Source of the DNA: Spirochaetota bacterium | Lineage (GTDB): Bacteria; Spirochaetota; Leptospiria; Turneriellales; Turneriellaceae | DNA: 40,681 bases | Reading direction: 5' to 3' | Assembly (NCBI GenBank): GCA_017302045.1 | Contig: JAFLED010000005.1 | Location: 1 to 40,681 of the forward strand | Shown: positions 32,987 through 40,570 of the stretch, piece after piece | Layout: each line of letters opens with the position of its first letter | Position numbering within the stretch: position 1 is the first letter of the stretch | Translations under genes and position numbers: made by a program | Notes under the pieces: generated by a model | The model's input: only the letters and a program-made list of their open reading frames with translations | The model's database searches: none | What the model was told of the DNA's origin: nothing

Positions 32987-35434
32987 TCACTTCGTTTCAA
33001 TCGCAGTCATAATGCCATGCGGTGTGAATTCGAAGTTCAGTCTGAATTCCTCCGTTGAAAAAAAATCGGCGAATAAATCTTCAATCGCCTTCATGTCGGT
33101 GCGGCTGGCGGCCTGTGTGCCGAACATGCTGTGCGTAGGATTTCCCTCTTTTATAGAATATTTTCCCCCCGCGGGACAAACGGGTTTGAAACCGTAACGC
33201 TTTTGCATCGCTTCGGTAGCGTCTTCACCTGGAAAAACCAGTGCCGCCAGTTTCACGGTGCCGAGGTGTGCGAGACAACCCTGCTGCACCTTTTCGGCAT
33301 TACTCTGTACGATTGCAGCCTTTTCGCGTACAATCTGCGCCGGTCGGTAAACAGCCACCAGGCTGCCGCGCTGCACCTGGGTTTCTTTTTTCGCGTCGAT
33401 AAACTTCTCCGCGTATTCGCGCGTCGAGGTAATCTGTACGGTATTACCGTCGACCCAGGTGTGAAAGCGAAAGGTGAGCGTGCGGAAAAAACTGATAACA
33501 AAAACAGTGATTTTTTTGCCTGCATAGGTATATTCATATGTGCTGTAGTCACGGTGGCGCCGCGCCTCTTGGGAGAGTTTGCTCTGTGCCACGGCGATCA
33601 GCCGTTCGGCGTCCGTTGTTGTCGGCGCTTCAACAGCAAGCCGCAGCGGATGAAAAAGAGACCAGGCCAGCACCCCGAAAAAAACATCGGGTCGGGAACG
33701 GCCGCGCGTCAGCTCGCGCATGATGAGCCCGGGCTCGAAATCAATGGTCGGAAAATTATCGAGGCCATGCAATTGAATATTGCCCGTGATGTTTAGTATT
33801 GGTTTTCCCGGTTCGGGTTCGATCAGGCCGAAACGGTAGATCAAATCGGGATTCAGCCGCGCCGCTAGAGAGAGCGTTTCTCCCGCCATCGACTTGATGT
33901 TGTGTGTCGTCGTCGCCGCACCCAAGAGCGCTTTCACCTGGTTATAGATTGTGTTTTCGATGAGCGGTAGAATGCAGATCTCGATTTTGATGCCGCTGTC
34001 TTTCTTTTTAAAGCGAATGCCGATCGGGTCGAAATATTCGCGCCAGAAGTTCGAATAGCTTTCGACGAAGCGGGTATACCCTTCCGCCTCAGCCTGGTTT
34101 ACTTTCGCGACGGTAAGTTCGAGATTTGGTCGTAAAAAACCGATGGTACCAAACTCAGGGTGCTCCGCGCGAAAACCGTTGACGCGGATTCCCGCAAAGG
34201 CGCGGCGCATTTCGGCGGCGTTCTTCTCATCGATCGCCGTATTCTGAACCAGTTCGTCGAAATTTGCCGGGGTTTTGCCGTAAGCATGCTGGTGCAGCAG
34301 AATCAGTTTTTCAACCTGCGCCAACTGAAACGCGGTTTGCATGCGGCGCGCCTCGGCGATGCGCACCTGCGGCGAGACTAGCCGGCGGATAAACATGTCG
34401 GAAAAATAGATGAAGCCGTCTTCGGTTTCTTTGTTCGCGGTGTAGACGCTGCGCATGTATTTGAATTCGTCGAGCGAGGCGAGCGCGGCTTCTTTTTTCT
34501 GGGCGATGCGCAGAAGGCGCGCCATCGCCACCGGAGAATTCGAAATTATCGCTGTCTGGCCTTCGAGATAATAATAAGACCGCAGGCGCATATCCGGTGA
34601 GAAAATCATAAATTCGCGTGCGCCCGGCGTGTGTTGCACGAAACGTTGCCGATACGATTGAATCGTGGTTTTAAAGAGGTTCTCCGCTTTTAACCGAAAG
34701 AGCAATGATACATCGGTACCCATGCCGAAAAAGAAATCGGAACTGACTACCGCCATCTCTTCGATGACGCTGTCGTAAAACATGCGCGCTTCTTTATGTT
34801 CTTCGATGGCAAGTTGGGCCAGAATGCGCTTTTTGAGAGCCGAATCGACCGGCGCTTCGCTGAACCGGTTGTAGAATGCGCCGCCGGTTTGGTTCAGGTA
34901 GTCGCCAAAATCGAGCGCGCGAGTGAGCGAAGAGAAATGTGCATAGAACCAGTCTGGCGGTACGTTTGCGGCGAGCTCGGAACAAGGATGTTCGAGGCCC
35001 GCCGTGCGCGTGGAGGCGCATCTTTCGGCGGGCGGCGCTTCGGATTTTCTGCCCTTCAGCATGTCGGCAAAAGGATGCGATTTAACCTGAGGCCCCTTGA
35101 GCGTCGAGATATCCACGAGGCGGCTTGCGGGCCCGTTGCCCTCTGGCGCACCTGCTCGAAGCGAAGAAATCTGCAGCGATTCGCGAATGGCAAGCGTACC
35201 TGAAAAAAGATCGAAAGGGGAGAGAGGGTCGCGCTCGCGCCAACGCCTTTCGTCGTGGGGTTTACCCCGGTTGAGATAACCGAACATCGCCTCGGCGTAT
35301 CCGAGACGATCGCCTCCCGCATTCTCGATCGCGATCAGCTCGGCCTTAAGCCGGGCGGCCACTTTAGGGTCGAGATACGCCGACGCAGGGCCGGCGAGAA
35401 AGTAAACGATAAAGACCGGTAGCAGTAACTTCAT
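32987..35434 (-). CDS. Large exported protein, DUF3352-like
   Basis: The product has about 815 aa from ATG 35434, where a signal peptide begins (KLLLPVFIVYFLAGPASAY); the frame's earlier start at 35473 adds 13 non-signal residues. The middle part has the flavour of DUF3352-type envelope proteins: the segment YYYLEGQTAIISNSPVAMARLLRIAQ, then AALASLDEFKYMRSVY, and later GFIYFSDMFIRRLVSPQVRIAEARRM. In such proteins a strand noting 'is/has value' is followed by a 'sLad…eF' motif. The function of the family is unknown. No lipobox or terminal Phe is seen, so it is probably periplasmic. It is divergent from the diguanylate cyclase gene by about 50 bp. Confidence 0.6.
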   Translation of the reverse strand: MKLLLPVFIVYFLAGPASAYLDPKVAARLKAELIAIENAGGDRLGYAEAMFGYLNRGKPHDERRWRERDPLSPFDLFSGTLAIRESLQISSLRAGAPEGNGPASRLVDISTLKGPQVKSHPFADMLKGRKSEAPPAERCASTRTAGLEHPCSELAANVPPDWFYAHFSSLTRALDFGDYLNQTGGAFYNRFSEAPVDSALKKRILAQLAIEEHKEARMFYDSVIEEMAVVSSDFFFGMGTDVSLLFRLKAENLFKTTIQSYRQRFVQHTPGAREFMIFSPDMRLRSYYYLEGQTAIISNSPVAMARLLRIAQKKEAALASLDEFKYMRSVYTANKETEDGFIYFSDMFIRRLVSPQVRIAEARRMQTAFQLAQVEKLILLHQHAYGKTPANFDELVQNTAIDEKNAAEMRRAFAGIRVNGFRAEHPEFGTIGFLRPNLELTVAKVNQAEAEGYTRFVESYSNFWREYFDPIGIRFKKKDSGIKIEICILPLIENTIYNQVKALLGAATTTHNIKSMAGETLSLAARLNPDLIYRFGLIEPEPGKPILNITGNIQLHGLDNFPTIDFEPGLIMRELTRGRSRPDVFFGVLAWSLFHPLRLAVEAPTTTDAERLIAVAQSKLSQEARRHRDYSTYEYTYAGKKITVFVISFFRTLTFRFHTWVDGNTVQITSTREYAEKFIDAKKETQVQRGSLVAVYRPAQIVREKAAIVQSNAEKVQQGCLAHLGTVKLAALVFPGEDATEAMQKRYGFKPVCPAGGKYSIKEGNPTHSMFGTQAASRTDMKAIEDLFADFFSTEEFRLNFEFTPHGIMTAIETK

Positions 35435-35484
35435 TACGGCTAACGCAGGGTAACGAGGGTGCCCGCAAACCATTTTTGTCCGAA

Positions 35485-36726
35485 ATGCCGCCGGAAAATT
35501 TCTTTGCGTCTCATTCTAACGCACATTTCACGTTCCTTACCAAAGTGCGAAAAACTCAATACCATCTTTTGATTCCCTTCACTCTCTGCGGTTTGTTGCT
35601 TGCGGGTGCAATCTTTTGGCAGGTGGTTCATGGGCAGCGCCTGGGTGCACTCGAAGACCGCCGCCAGCATCTCGGTCGCGAGATTCGTGTCGCACGTTCT
35701 GTGGTTACGGGTATTCTCGACGCAGAGACCGGCCAGCGCGGCTTTTTGCTGACAGCGGGCAGGGAGCAATACCTCGAACCCTACAACCGGGCGCGCGAAA
35801 AACTCAAGGCCGATTTTAAGGAACTGCATCAGTTGCTGGCAAAGGAAACAATATACGCCGATGCGACACGCCGCATCGAAAAGAACGTCGAGATTAAATT
35901 AAAGGAGCTCGACGAGACCATTTCGGCCTGGCGCCGTGGCGACAGGGCTGGCGCACTGCAGACCGTGATGACTGATCGCGGCAGGGCATATATGGATACC
36001 GTGCGTGCTCAGCTGGCTGCGCTGATCGATACCATGAGCGAAGAGCGGTCGCAGATTTGGGTTGAGGCTGCGCAGCGCATCCATCAGGTACGCAACGGTT
36101 TGATCTGGATGAGCATTTTCATCGGCGCAATTCTCGTCTTTACCTACTTTCTGGTCGCGCGCGCCGAAAGCCAGCGCGCCGCGTTTGCCGCGCATCTCGA
36201 ATACGCGGCGCATCACGATCAGCTAACGGGGCTGCCTAACCGGCACTACCTGAAATCCCACTTTGGCGAACTTTTGCAGCAGGCGGAAACAAAACGCGAA
36301 CGCCTGGCGCTTTTTTATATCGATCTCGATCATTTCAAGGCTGTAAACGATAAGTACGGTCACGATGTGGGCGATAAGGTGCTCAAAGATGCCGCGGTTG
36401 TCATGCGCAGCCTGCTCGGCGAAACGGCAAAGCTCGTGCGCCTTGGCGGCGACGAATTTGCTCTCATCTATACACGGGCACCCGTCGATGCGACGCTGGC
36501 GGGCCTGGCGCGCGATATGATCCAGAATCTGCGCTCGGTGACGCTGGCCGACGGCTCGCCATCGGGCATTTCGGCGAGTATTGGTGTGGCTGTCTTTCCT
36601 GAGAATTCGCAAAACGAATCAGATCTCTTTCACGTGGCCGATGCGGCAATGTATCGAGCGAAGCACGCCGGGCGCGCTTGTTTCACCTTTGCAAACGACA
36701 GCATTCCGTTGCCGTCGCGTTTGTAA
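35485..36726 (+). CDS. Diguanylate cyclase with CHASE3 sensor (GGDEF)
   Basis: The product has about 413 aa. A membrane segment (YHLLIPFTLCGLLLAGAIFW) is followed by a periplasmic CHASE3 domain with its ETGQRGFLLTAGREQYLEPY signature, a second membrane segment (GLIWMSIFIGAILVFTYFLVA), and a GGDEF domain: HDQLTGLPNRHYL, YIDLDHFKAVNDKYGHDVGD, and the active-site RLGGDEFALIY. It makes c-di-GMP from two GTP. The RxxD product-inhibition site is absent (GETA at that position), so feedback may be missing. I start it at ATG 35485; TTG 35476 is in frame. rnpB begins within a few bases of its stop. Confidence 0.93.
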   Translation: MPPENFFASHSNAHFTFLTKVRKTQYHLLIPFTLCGLLLAGAIFWQVVHGQRLGALEDRRQHLGREIRVARSVVTGILDAETGQRGFLLTAGREQYLEPYNRAREKLKADFKELHQLLAKETIYADATRRIEKNVEIKLKELDETISAWRRGDRAGALQTVMTDRGRAYMDTVRAQLAALIDTMSEERSQIWVEAAQRIHQVRNGLIWMSIFIGAILVFTYFLVARAESQRAAFAAHLEYAAHHDQLTGLPNRHYLKSHFGELLQQAETKRERLALFYIDLDHFKAVNDKYGHDVGDKVLKDAAVVMRSLLGETAKLVRLGGDEFALIYTRAPVDATLAGLARDMIQNLRSVTLADGSPSGISASIGVAVFPENSQNESDLFHVADAAMYRAKHAGRACFTFANDSIPLPSRL

Positions 36727-36727
36727 G

Positions 36728-37152
36728 TGATTGTCGCCTTGTCGGCGTGTGGCGGCTTCAGTCAGGCAGGAGCAACCGCGCGGCCTTGAGCAATCGGGGA
36801 GCGAGGAAAGTCCGGACACCACGGGACACGGGGCCAGAGGAATCTGGGTGTGGCAATTTCTCACGAAATTGCTGCAACGAACAGTGCCACAGAAAATATA
36901 CCTCCTTAGAAATAAGGGAAGGGTGAAATGGTGCGGTAAGAGCGCACCGCGCGGCCGAGAGGTTTGCGGCAGGGTAAACTCCCCCGGGTGCAATTTCAAG
37001 ATTTCGGCCTTCTCTTTAGGGGTAACCTGGTGGTCTCAGCCGGGAAGAGCCGATTGGTAGAAAGCGAAGGGCTGCGGGGTATAACCCGCAGACAAGAGAA
37101 ATGGTTGCGAGGCGATTCGGCAACGGGTCGTTTTACAGAATCCGGCTTATGA
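36728..37152 (+). ncRNA. rnpB: RNase P RNA (bacterial type A)
   Basis: The universally conserved segments are present in order: GAGGAAAGTCCGGACACCA (P4 5' strand) near 36801-36819, AGGGTGAAATGGTGCGGTAAGAGCGCACCGCG, the GGTAAACTCC stretch, and ACAGAATCCGGCTTAT near the 3' end. P2 can be paired as TCGCCTTG (36734-36741) with CGAGGCGA (37108-37115). It is the catalytic RNA that trims tRNA 5' leaders. The exact 5' end is uncertain: a P1 partner for the 3' tail GAATGTCG could be CGACAGCATTC inside the upstream cyclase gene, so the RNA may overlap that CDS. Confidence 0.95.
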
Positions 37153-37161
37153 ATGTCGCAG

Positions 37162-37214
37162 GGCGGATGCACACTGCGGAGAATATTTTTCCGCAGCGGG
37201 GCATCCGCCTTTTT
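37162..37214 (+). terminator. Rho-independent terminator after rnpB
   Basis: The outer stem GGCGGATGC (37162-37170) / GCATCCGCC (37201-37209) encloses CTGCGGA / TCCGCAG (37174-37196) and is followed by TTTTT. It ends rnpB and insulates it from the sigma-factor operon. Confidence 0.9.
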
Positions 37215-37224
37215 CTGAGTTTGT

Positions 37225-37308
37225 CGAATCGGAATATGTCTGTCTCCCGGATTATGAAGATAAAATAGCCGTTTCTCCTTTACATCCGCCGCGTGGAGCT
37301 CCGATTCG
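37225..37308. promoter_or_regulatory. Upstream region of the second ECF operon with a 9-bp inverted repeat
   Basis: CGAATCGGA (37225-37233) and TCCGATTCG (37300-37308) are exact inverted repeats 66 bp apart, ending 12 nt before the sigma-factor ATG. The A/T-rich GATAAAATAG between them could hold the -10 region. The arms could form a loop-closing operator pair or a leader stem covering the start. This is hand-read and not verified. Confidence 0.3.
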
Positions 37309-37320
37309 GCCACCCACGCC

Positions 37321-37911
37321 ATGGAATTTCTCCCCTTTCTCAAAGGCCTGCGTAATCTCGACGGCGAAACCCTGCGCCGTTTCATGGAGAAATATTCTCC
37401 TTTGGTGATGGCTTTTATCCGCAAAAGGGTAAATCCCAACGATGTCGAAGACGCCACGCAGGAGTTTTTTTACCATATTCTTAAAGTAAATCTCTTCGCG
37501 AAGTTCGGCGGCGAGACCGAAGAGGCATTCAAGGCATACCTCGTGAAAAGCGCGATTAACTTCTCTTATGACTGGCGCATGAAAGAGTATAAGCTGAACC
37601 AGCCGCTGCAGGTGTTCGACGGCGAAAACCCGCTGCACTGGCGCGTACTTGTCGACGGCGATTCGGTACACGAGACGCTCGTGAAAAAAGAAACTTCGGC
37701 GCGGCTGAACGATGCGATACAACAGTTGGATGACCAATACCGGCGCGTCATCGAGTTAAAGCTGCTCGATTACTCGAATGCCGATATCGCCGAAATTCTC
37801 GACGAACCACTGGGTTCGGTAAACTCGTGGTATACGCGGGGCATCCGCATGCTGGCCGACAGCCTGAAAGATTTGCATACAGCCGGGGCGCGGGGCGGTG
37901 TATTAACATGA
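37321..37911 (+). CDS. ECF-type RNA polymerase sigma factor
   Basis: The 196-aa product has region 2 (LRRFMEKYSPLVMAFIRKRVNPNDVEDATQEFFYHIL, with the typical D-x-E-D-A-x-Q-E) and region 4 (LDDQYRRVIELKLLDYSNADIAEILDEPLGSVNSWYTRGIRML, ending in the recognition helix). The linker is somewhat long for the family. Its stop overlaps the start of a FecR-type gene by 4 nt (ATGA, 37908-37911), which makes that protein its probable regulator. It is only distantly like the ECF factor at 12529, and there is no iron-uptake receptor beside it. Confidence 0.9.
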   Translation: MEFLPFLKGLRNLDGETLRRFMEKYSPLVMAFIRKRVNPNDVEDATQEFFYHILKVNLFAKFGGETEEAFKAYLVKSAINFSYDWRMKEYKLNQPLQVFDGENPLHWRVLVDGDSVHETLVKKETSARLNDAIQQLDDQYRRVIELKLLDYSNADIAEILDEPLGSVNSWYTRGIRMLADSLKDLHTAGARGGVLT

Positions 37912-39029
37912 GTGCGAGCCGCGACAATAATGAGGATAAAATGCTGCTGCGGTTGATTGCCATCGAAGAGGCGAAAATACGCGCGGCCGCCGATGCGCCT
38001 CGCCTTGCCGCTGATAAAATTGAAGCTGTGAAAAACCGGCTGTTTGCCGAGAAAGACGCGATTCTCGCTGAGTTCGACCGCGAGAGTGCGCTGCAACTAC
38101 AGAAAAAATCAGGGCGTGGCAAAGTCTGGGCCGCAGTCGGTGTCGCCGCCATGCTTGTGCTCGGTGCCGGCGTCGTGACACTTTGGCGCGGCGGGCAGGG
38201 TGTCGAGGCACAAATTGTCACGATGCAGGGCAGCGCCAAACGCGGTAATGAAGCGCTCACTGTGGGCATGAAACTGCAACCGGGAGAGACGATTGCGACC
38301 AATGCGAAATCATCCGCTGTCACCCACTGGGGTGGAGTCGTCTGGACAATGCAGGGCCAGAACGCTAAAATGGTGGTTGGTAAAGTTGGCAAGATCGACG
38401 GGCGCCCGGCGATTGAACTCGAGAATCAGGCGGGGCTCGTATTTGTTGTGGCAGAGAAAGGCAAGGCGGAGATCTCGCTGCGCACGCCGACGGTTGTCAT
38501 GGCGGTACGCGGTACAAGTTTCAGTGTTTCGGTAACGACAGAGGGTACTGTGTTAAAAGTGCTCGAGGGCACGGTCGAAGCGGCAGCGGCAGAAAAGCCT
38601 GGCGCGCCGGTACGCGTTGAGGCGAAGCAGAAGCTCGCGGTCATGCGCGGTAAGAGCGAGCTGCGCGCTACCGCGCTCGACGACGGTGAAGTGGCGCAGC
38701 TCATGCGCCTCAGCAAAATTGTTGCTTTGAGCCGCGAGCGAGCCGCTGAAAAAGATGCGGGCCGGACTGCGGCGCTCGCTAAAGAAATCGAAACGCTGAC
38801 GAACGAAATGTATGCCGCCGCTGAAACTCAGACCGCGAACGGCGCTCCGCAGATGACGCTGGCGGATATCCGCAAAAAATACGGCAAGGTTTCGAAAGTG
38901 AACCTGAAAACCGGCGCATCGTATGTCGGTTATTTCGTGCTCAAGGGTGCGCAGATGGAAATCGTAACACCGCGCGGCGTTATACGCGTACCCACGGCGC
39001 AGCTCAAAGATGTACAAGATTTGAATTGA
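37908..39029 (+). CDS. FecR-type membrane regulator with C-terminal NG-x(3)-G-like domain
   Basis: The 373-aa product has a cytoplasmic helical region (residues 1-70), one membrane span (KVWAAVGVAAMLVLGAGVVTLW), and a periplasmic FecR domain: VTMQGSAKRGNEALTVGMKLQPGETIATN, then EISLRTPTVVMAVRGTSFSVSV with 'V-R-G-T-x-F', then VLKVLEGTVE. A Lys-rich helical stretch and a C-terminal module follow (VNLKTGASYVGYFVLKGAQ…GVIRVPTAQLKDVQDL) that parallels those at 11169, 13078 and 13991. Start ATG 37908 overlaps the sigma gene; longer in-frame starts lie inside that gene. It is probably the cognate anti-sigma or signal transducer. Confidence 0.85.
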   Translation: MSASRDNNEDKMLLRLIAIEEAKIRAAADAPRLAADKIEAVKNRLFAEKDAILAEFDRESALQLQKKSGRGKVWAAVGVAAMLVLGAGVVTLWRGGQGVEAQIVTMQGSAKRGNEALTVGMKLQPGETIATNAKSSAVTHWGGVVWTMQGQNAKMVVGKVGKIDGRPAIELENQAGLVFVVAEKGKAEISLRTPTVVMAVRGTSFSVSVTTEGTVLKVLEGTVEAAAAEKPGAPVRVEAKQKLAVMRGKSELRATALDDGEVAQLMRLSKIVALSRERAAEKDAGRTAALAKEIETLTNEMYAAAETQTANGAPQMTLADIRKKYGKVSKVNLKTGASYVGYFVLKGAQMEIVTPRGVIRVPTAQLKDVQDLN

Positions 39030-39059
39030 CCCGTCGTCGGGGGCGCTTCAGGTTCAGCC

Positions 39060-39140
39060 ATGACCTCTTCGCTTATCTGGGTGCTGGTCGGCGTCTATGT
39101 CGGCTTTTTTATCTTTCTGCAAAAGGTGATGAAAGACTAA
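39060..39140 (+). CDS. 26-aa single-span membrane peptide
   Basis: ATG 39060 opens 26 codons encoding MTSSLIW, a hydrophobic helix (VLVGVYVGFFIFLQ) and a positive tail (KVMKD), ending with TAA 1 nt before the next ATG at 39142. The composition is a textbook transmembrane helix with a charged C-terminus, and the tight spacing suggests translational coupling to the membrane protein downstream. Upstream it follows the FecR gene by 30 nt. Such peptides often stabilise a larger membrane partner. It is too short to be sure; no strong ribosome binding site is seen. Confidence 0.5.
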   Translation: MTSSLIWVLVGVYVGFFIFLQKVMKD

Positions 39141-39141
39141 T

Positions 39142-39729
39142 ATGGTGCTCGGACACTACGCATCTGCCTTTCTCGTGCGCCCGCATGTGCCGACGGCGCC
39201 GTTCTGGCTTTTGCTCTTAACCTCGAACCTGTCGGAGTTTCTGTGGCTTGTGCTCGCACTCGTGGGTGTAGAGCCCACGAAACCGGAGTCGATTCTCGAT
39301 GCGACGTTTAACAATCTCGACGTGCACATGACCTACAGCCACAATGTCGTGCCGAATCTGATTTTGGGAGCAGTCGTATTGATACTGGTACAACTCATCT
39401 GGAAGAACGCAAAGCTCGCGCTTGCCTGTGCGTTTCTCACCTGCCTGCATGTGTGGTCTGATTTTATCGTCGGATTTCAACACGAGCTCATGGGGCCCAC
39501 GTCGATGAAAGTGGGGCTCAACTCTTACGGCAGATTTCCCTATCTGGCGATCATGATCGAATGGGCATTCGCGCTCGTCTGTCTCACGTACTTTGTTTTT
39601 ACCGAAAAGGCGAAAGGTCGCCCGGTAGCCAAGAAGCGTATGGTCGTTCTGTACTCCGCCTTTACGATTGGTATTCTTGCCTGGTTGCCGAATGCCTATA
39701 CGCCGTTGCGCAAGCTTTTGGGTTTATAG
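39142..39729 (+). CDS. YdjM-like (metal-dependent hydrolase type) membrane protein
   Basis: The 195-aa product has about five membrane segments. Its histidine pattern (GHYASAFL near the N-terminus, DVHMTYSHNVVPNLI, then CLHVWSDFIVGFQHEL) recalls the YdjM/LexA-binding inner-membrane hydrolase family, in which H/D motifs sit at the membrane face. The match is by pattern only and the enzyme activity of the family is itself little studied. It directly follows the 26-aa membrane peptide and probably belongs to the same transcript as the sigma/FecR pair. It converges on the toxin gene 9 nt away. Confidence 0.65.
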   Translation: MVLGHYASAFLVRPHVPTAPFWLLLLTSNLSEFLWLVLALVGVEPTKPESILDATFNNLDVHMTYSHNVVPNLILGAVVLILVQLIWKNAKLALACAFLTCLHVWSDFIVGFQHELMGPTSMKVGLNSYGRFPYLAIMIEWAFALVCLTYFVFTEKAKGRPVAKKRMVVLYSAFTIGILAWLPNAYTPLRKLLGL

Positions 39730-39738
39730 CGTTAGGGC

Positions 39739-40164
39739 TCAATTCTCCAACCAGGGGTTGAGCAACTGTTTTGCCGGTAAGGGCATGTCACTCGTGTTAC
39801 GAGTTACGAGAATACAGTCATTGCTTTTGGCCGTGGCAGAAATCAGACCATCGATGGGGGAGCATATTTTGCCGCGACGCTCGCTTTCAGCCGAGAGGAT
39901 TCCCCATGCGGCGGCGATTTCAGTATCTACGTCAAAAATGCGGCCTTCAAAACGCCTGGTGAGATCTGATTGCAACCAGCGAATGAGTGACGATTTTTTT
40001 GTCGAGTCTGCGAGGCGTTCGATGCCTTTGGTAATTTCTCCGAATGTGAGAACGCTGACGAATAGGTTGTTCTCATCTTGCCGCTTGAGCCACTTGGTAA
40101 CGGCGGCGGAGGGAGATTTTTTCACAAGCTCAGAGAGAACACACGTATCGAGCAGATATTGCAT
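39739..40164 (-). CDS. vapC: VapC/FitB-type PIN-domain toxin (ribonuclease)
   Basis: The 141-aa product is a PIN domain. The acidic metal-binding residues are in place: Asp6 in YLLDTCVLSEL, Glu43 in TFGEITKGIERL, and Asp104 in SPIDGLISATA, followed by the conserved CILVTRN and a C-terminal NPW, as in FitB. PIN toxins cleave tRNA or other RNA when freed from their antitoxin. Its ATG lies 3 nt after the antitoxin stop, the usual order. All catalytic residues are intact, so it is probably functional. Confidence 0.92.
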   Translation of the reverse strand: MQYLLDTCVLSELVKKSPSAAVTKWLKRQDENNLFVSVLTFGEITKGIERLADSTKKSSLIRWLQSDLTRRFEGRIFDVDTEIAAAWGILSAESERRGKICSPIDGLISATAKSNDCILVTRNTSDMPLPAKQLLNPWLEN

Positions 40165-40167
40165 GAA

Positions 40168-40416
40168 TCAGATCTCGATATCCCGGTTTTCATCTTGTTT
40201 GCGGGAAAAATCTAAGTCTATACCGCGTAGCGGGGATTTGCTGAAAAATGCGACGAGGTTTAACGCGGGTTTTTTCAGCCTTCGGTAATCGTCGGCCGAT
40301 AGCAATACCGCCGTTTCTACACCATTTTGCGTAATGATTTGCGGACCTTTGTTCTGCGCAGTGCGGACAACCTCGCTTAGGCGGTTTTTAGCGACTTGTA
40401 TCTGCCATTTTCTCAT
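40168..40416 (-). CDS. Phd/YefM-type antitoxin
   Basis: The 82-aa product has the Phd/YefM DNA-binding fold (WQIQVAKNRLSEVVRTAQNKGPQIITQNGVETAVLLSADDYRRL) and a flexible C-terminal tail (LDFSRKQDENRDIEI) that would wrap the toxin. It pairs with the PIN toxin immediately downstream. Phd antitoxins usually repress their own operon by binding repeats near the promoter, and a tandem 9-bp repeat lies just upstream of this gene. Confidence 0.92.
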   Translation of the reverse strand: MRKWQIQVAKNRLSEVVRTAQNKGPQIITQNGVETAVLLSADDYRRLKKPALNLVAFFSKSPLRGIDLDFSRKQDENRDIEI

Positions 40417-40420
40417 AAGT

Positions 40421-40438
40421 CTAGACAGGCTAGACAGG
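40421..40438. promoter_or_regulatory. Tandem 9-bp repeat, candidate operator of the toxin-antitoxin operon
   Basis: CTAGACAGG is repeated head to tail (40421-40429 and 40430-40438), 5 nt upstream of the antitoxin start. CTAG at each repeat and the spacing of about one helical turn fit binding by a Phd-type dimer pair. The promoter hexamers are not clear. Confidence 0.4.
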
Positions 40439-40459
40439 AAGACTTCGTCAAGCTAAATT

Positions 40460-40565
40460 GCGTGACGGGAGTTACGGGAAGTCAAGATTACGTAATCTGC
40501 GCGAGATAACAGTATGTAATCTGTGCATTTTCAGCTAACCGCGCTCTTACCTCCCATTTTCAGAA
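40460..40565. repeat. Short direct repeats and palindrome upstream of the toxin-antitoxin pair
   Basis: GATTACGTAATC (40486-40497) is a perfect palindrome. TAyGTAATCTGyGC occurs at 40489-40502 and 40513-40526, exactly 24 bp apart. CATTTTCAG occurs twice, near 40527 and 40555. No gene lies between 40417 and 40570. The role is unknown; regulator binding sites are the simplest guess. Confidence 0.4.
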
Positions 40566-40570
40566 TTCCC

